The translations under genes and the position numbers were made by a program. Below, one piece after another: positions 4,758 through 6,297 of a stretch of 6,297 nucleotides of DNA. The notes beneath the pieces were generated by a model that made no database searches, was not told the origin of the DNA, and saw nothing but the letters and a program-made list of their open reading frames with translations. Location: assembly GCA_031256695.1 (NCBI GenBank), contig JAIRQB010000115.1, positions 1 through 6,297 on the forward strand, written 5' to 3'. The stretch comes from Elusimicrobiota bacterium (GTDB lineage Bacteria > Elusimicrobiota > Endomicrobiia > Endomicrobiales > Endomicrobiaceae). Positions within the stretch are counted from its first letter, which is position 1. Each line of letters opens with the position of its first letter.

Positions 4758-6297
4758 ATAAAATTCTTTATTTAATGCTTTGTCTTTTTCTGAAACTTCG
4801 TATTTTTTGTCGTCAATTTCGCTTAAATTTACATATAGATGATTTTTGTCTAAACAATCGCAGAGTATTTTCTTTTGCTCTTTTAAAGAGAGTTTTCCAA
4901 AATCAGCCTCGTTAAAATCCTCAATCTCATATCTCATAAATTCTTGCGTTTTTGCATTTCTATAAATTTCAAGCAACTCGCTTGTCTGTTTTGCCGTCTG
5001 TATTGATTGGATTATTCTTTCATTCCATTCTAAAAGTTCTAAATAAATAAAAGAGCCGCCGCCTTGCCAACTGACTGATTTTGATATTCCGCCTTGCTCG
5101 CCGTCTATTACTTTTTTTAATCTCTCTTTTGCAATAGTCTCTATATAATCCATCTGCTCTATGCCTATATATTGACGGTTCATTTTGTGGGCAACAGCCG
5201 CTGTCGTGCCGCTGCCGACAAAAAAATCTAAAACTATGTCGTTTTCAGCGCAAGTAATGTCAACAACAAATTTTAAATAATCTTCTGGTTTTGAATAGTT
5301 AAAAATTGCGTTGCCAAAGAGTTCTTTCATATGCCTATTTGACTGAGTAGTTGAAAATTTATCAATGACGCCTATAGGCTGTATTTTTCTTGGCGTTAGA
5401 TTGCCGTCATCATCACAATTTAGATATTGTTTTGTATATATATTCCAAACTCCACGTTGCCCCTCTTTGATTTCTACAAAATCATTTTTAAGACCCCATT
5501 CAAGTTTTTCTTTGCTCCACCTCCACCTCCACCCCCAATCCTTGATTGACGCTCCGCCTTTCTGTCTGTTTTCCCATTTTTCTTTGTTGCCGCCGGCGTA
5601 AAAAATTTTGCCCTCTAATTCAATAGGATAGTCTAAAGATTTAACCCATCCTAAACTTCCACTGTCAAGTTTTATTAACTGATATTTTCCTCTCGTCTTT
5701 ATATATTTGTCGCTCAATGTATATCTATCAATATCCTCAACATCTATTGGATTTATGGAAGCGCTATTGCTGTTTTTTGCATAAACTAAAATGTATTCGT
5801 GTTTCTTTCTGAAAAATTTGCTGTCTGATTTACCGCCGCCTTCTCTATTTTGCCATACAAGATTTATAACAAAATTTTCCCGCCCAAAAATCTCATCCAT
5901 TAAAACTTTTAAATAAGCCTGTTCATTGTCATCGCATTGAACAAAAATCACTCCGTCGTCACGCAATAATTCTCTCGCTATTTCCAATCTGTTCTTCATA
6001 AAAGTAAGCCAAGTTGAATGATTGAAACTGTCATTGTATTTGAAACCGTCATTGCCCGTATTATATGGCGGGTCTATATAAATAAGTTTTATCTGCCCTG
6101 AAAATTCTTTCTTAATTGTATGAAGCGCTAAAAGATTATTTCCTTTAATCAACAAATTATCTGTAATAATGCCTTTTTCATTTCTATGAAAGAAAGCGGC
6201 ATCAGCCTCGCCTTCGCTCGCTTCCACCCCCCCCCCCTCCGACTTCTTCAAAAAGCCTTTTCTTGCCGTAAACGGCAAGAGGCTTTTTGAGTCTAGA
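4743..6297 (-). CDS. mod: Type III N6-adenine DNA methyltransferase, Mod subunit, 5' end outside window
   Basis: Residues are numbered from the TTG at 6278-6276. The catalytic motif DPPY (69-72, in YIDPPYNTGND) precedes the AdoMet-binding FVGSG (353-357, in DFFVGSGTTAA), the order of beta-class methyltransferases such as EcoP15I Mod. NHSTWLTFMKNRLEIA (86-101) and IFVQCDDNEQAYLKVLMDEIFG (111-132) are also typical of Type III Mod. The variable stretch of about 150-300 should carry target recognition; IQPIGVIDKFST (299-310) and the C-terminal YVNLSEIDD (482-490) complete the family pattern. Mod recognises the asymmetric site, methylates adenine, and guides Res. The frame is open to the right edge; there is no Shine-Dalgarno site or ATG at the TTG, which lies inside a hairpin, and Mod proteins usually have about 100 or more residues before this catalytic core, so the true start is probably beyond 6297. 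An 11-G tract lies in the coding strand at 6237-6227. Confidence 0.93.
   Translation of the reverse strand, partial: LDSKSLLPFTARKGFLKKSEGGGVEASEGEADAAFFHRNEKGIITDNLLIKGNNLLALHTIKKEFSGQIKLIYIDPPYNTGNDGFKYNDSFNHSTWLTFMKNRLEIARELLRDDGVIFVQCDDNEQAYLKVLMDEIFGRENFVINLVWQNREGGGKSDSKFFRKKHEYILVYAKNSNSASINPIDVEDIDRYTLSDKYIKTRGKYQLIKLDSGSLGWVKSLDYPIELEGKIFYAGGNKEKWENRQKGGASIKDWGWRWRWSKEKLEWGLKNDFVEIKEGQRGVWNIYTKQYLNCDDDGNLTPRKIQPIGVIDKFSTTQSNRHMKELFGNAIFNYSKPEDYLKFVVDITCAENDIVLDFFVGSGTTAAVAHKMNRQYIGIEQMDYIETIAKERLKKVIDGEQGGISKSVSWQGGGSFIYLELLEWNERIIQSIQTAKQTSELLEIYRNAKTQEFMRYEIEDFNEADFGKLSLKEQKKILCDCLDKNHLYVNLSEIDDKKYEVSEKDKALNKEFYREHK
5515..5532 (-). repeat. Three tandem hexamers in the mod recognition region
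   Basis: The plus strand has CTCCAC three times in a row, encoding the alternating Trp/Arg stretch WRWRW at residues 250-254 of Mod. Gain or loss of a unit would add or remove two residues without a frameshift. Three copies are few for an unstable repeat, and W-R-W-S at this place resembles normal Type III Mod sequence. Confidence 0.5.
6227..6237 (-). repeat. Poly-G tract (11 G) in the mod coding frame
   Basis: Eleven consecutive C on the plus strand read as G on the coding strand, giving codons GAG GGG GGG GGG GTG (residues 14-18 of the visible frame). With 11 G the upstream open frame joins the catalytic domain. With 12 G the frame meets TGA at 6204-6202; with 10 G it meets TGA at 6151-6149. 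Homopolymer G tracts of this size are prone to slipped-strand mispairing and are a known phase-variation device, including in Type III mod genes. No other G/C run of this length is seen in the window. Confidence 0.9.
6248..6290. repeat. Terminator-like long hairpin within the mod open frame
   Basis: The outer arms TCAAAAAGCC and GGCTTTTTGA (plus 6281-6290 and 6248-6257, minus-strand sense) give ten pairs, and the inner arms TCTTGCCG and CGGCAAGA (6280-6273 with 6268-6261) give eight pairs around a TTTA loop. Only an AAA bulge (6258-6260) separates them. A-tract, G+C stem and T-tract together have the build of a bidirectional intrinsic terminator. It sits just before the poly-G tract. Either it is the terminator of an upstream neighbour, or it is an element inside the mod 5' region. 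Confidence 0.65.

Noticed and set aside
2329..5601. Several 60-100-codon plus-strand frames across res and mod
   Set aside because: All are antisense to well-supported coding sequence and show no motifs or ribosome binding sites.
6276..6278. TTG at 6278 as the start of mod
   Set aside because: There is no Shine-Dalgarno site before it, it is in the stem of the hairpin at 6248-6290, and the frame stays open upstream to the window edge.
2152..6297. A different defence system (Type I restriction, BREX, DISARM)
   Set aside because: Only one methyltransferase and one helicase are present, with beta-class Mod order, Res-type helicase motifs and a C-terminal PD-(D/E)xK nuclease; there is no specificity subunit, PglZ, BrxC or DrmA-like gene. 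Type III explains everything seen.
1..6297. CRISPR array, tRNA, rRNA or insertion sequence
   Set aside because: No regularly spaced repeats, no tRNA cloverleaf signatures, no transposase frame or clear terminal inverted repeats with target duplications were found.

Overview
The window holds three genes, all on the minus strand, in an A+T-rich bacterial sequence (roughly one third G+C by eye). The genes are tightly packed, two have purine-rich Shine-Dalgarno sites close to ATG, and intrinsic terminators are present. These features indicate a bacterium. No ribosomal RNA or other taxonomic marker is present, and I do not assign a phylum.

Right part (about 2152-6297): an intact-looking Type III restriction-modification operon, read right to left. 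The modification subunit Mod (beta-class N6-adenine DNA methyltransferase, order DPPY then FxGxG) runs off the right edge of the window. It overlaps the restriction subunit Res by four bases (ATGA). Res is a superfamily 2 helicase/translocase with a C-terminal PD-(D/E)xK nuclease. Mod supplies sequence recognition and methylation and Res supplies ATP-dependent translocation and cleavage; the coupling should give balanced amounts. The most notable feature of the window is a run of 11 G (on the coding strand) in the 5' part of mod. It is the classic substrate for slipped-strand phase variation: the other two reading frames stop soon after the tract. Beside the tract is a large terminator-like hairpin that lies inside the same open frame.

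Middle (1648-2151): about 500 bases without a convincing gene. Directly after the res stop codon is an intrinsic terminator, and about 100 bases further is a second, near-perfectly symmetrical one that could work on both strands. A good sigma-70-like promoter follows, pointing left. Transcription from it would give an approximately 270-nucleotide leader with several inverted repeats and a G+C-richer block before the next gene.

Left part (1-1647): a NodU/CmcH-family O-carbamoyltransferase, cut by the left edge and probably lacking only the last few dozen residues. It appears to be its own transcription unit. Nothing in the sequence links it functionally to the restriction system.
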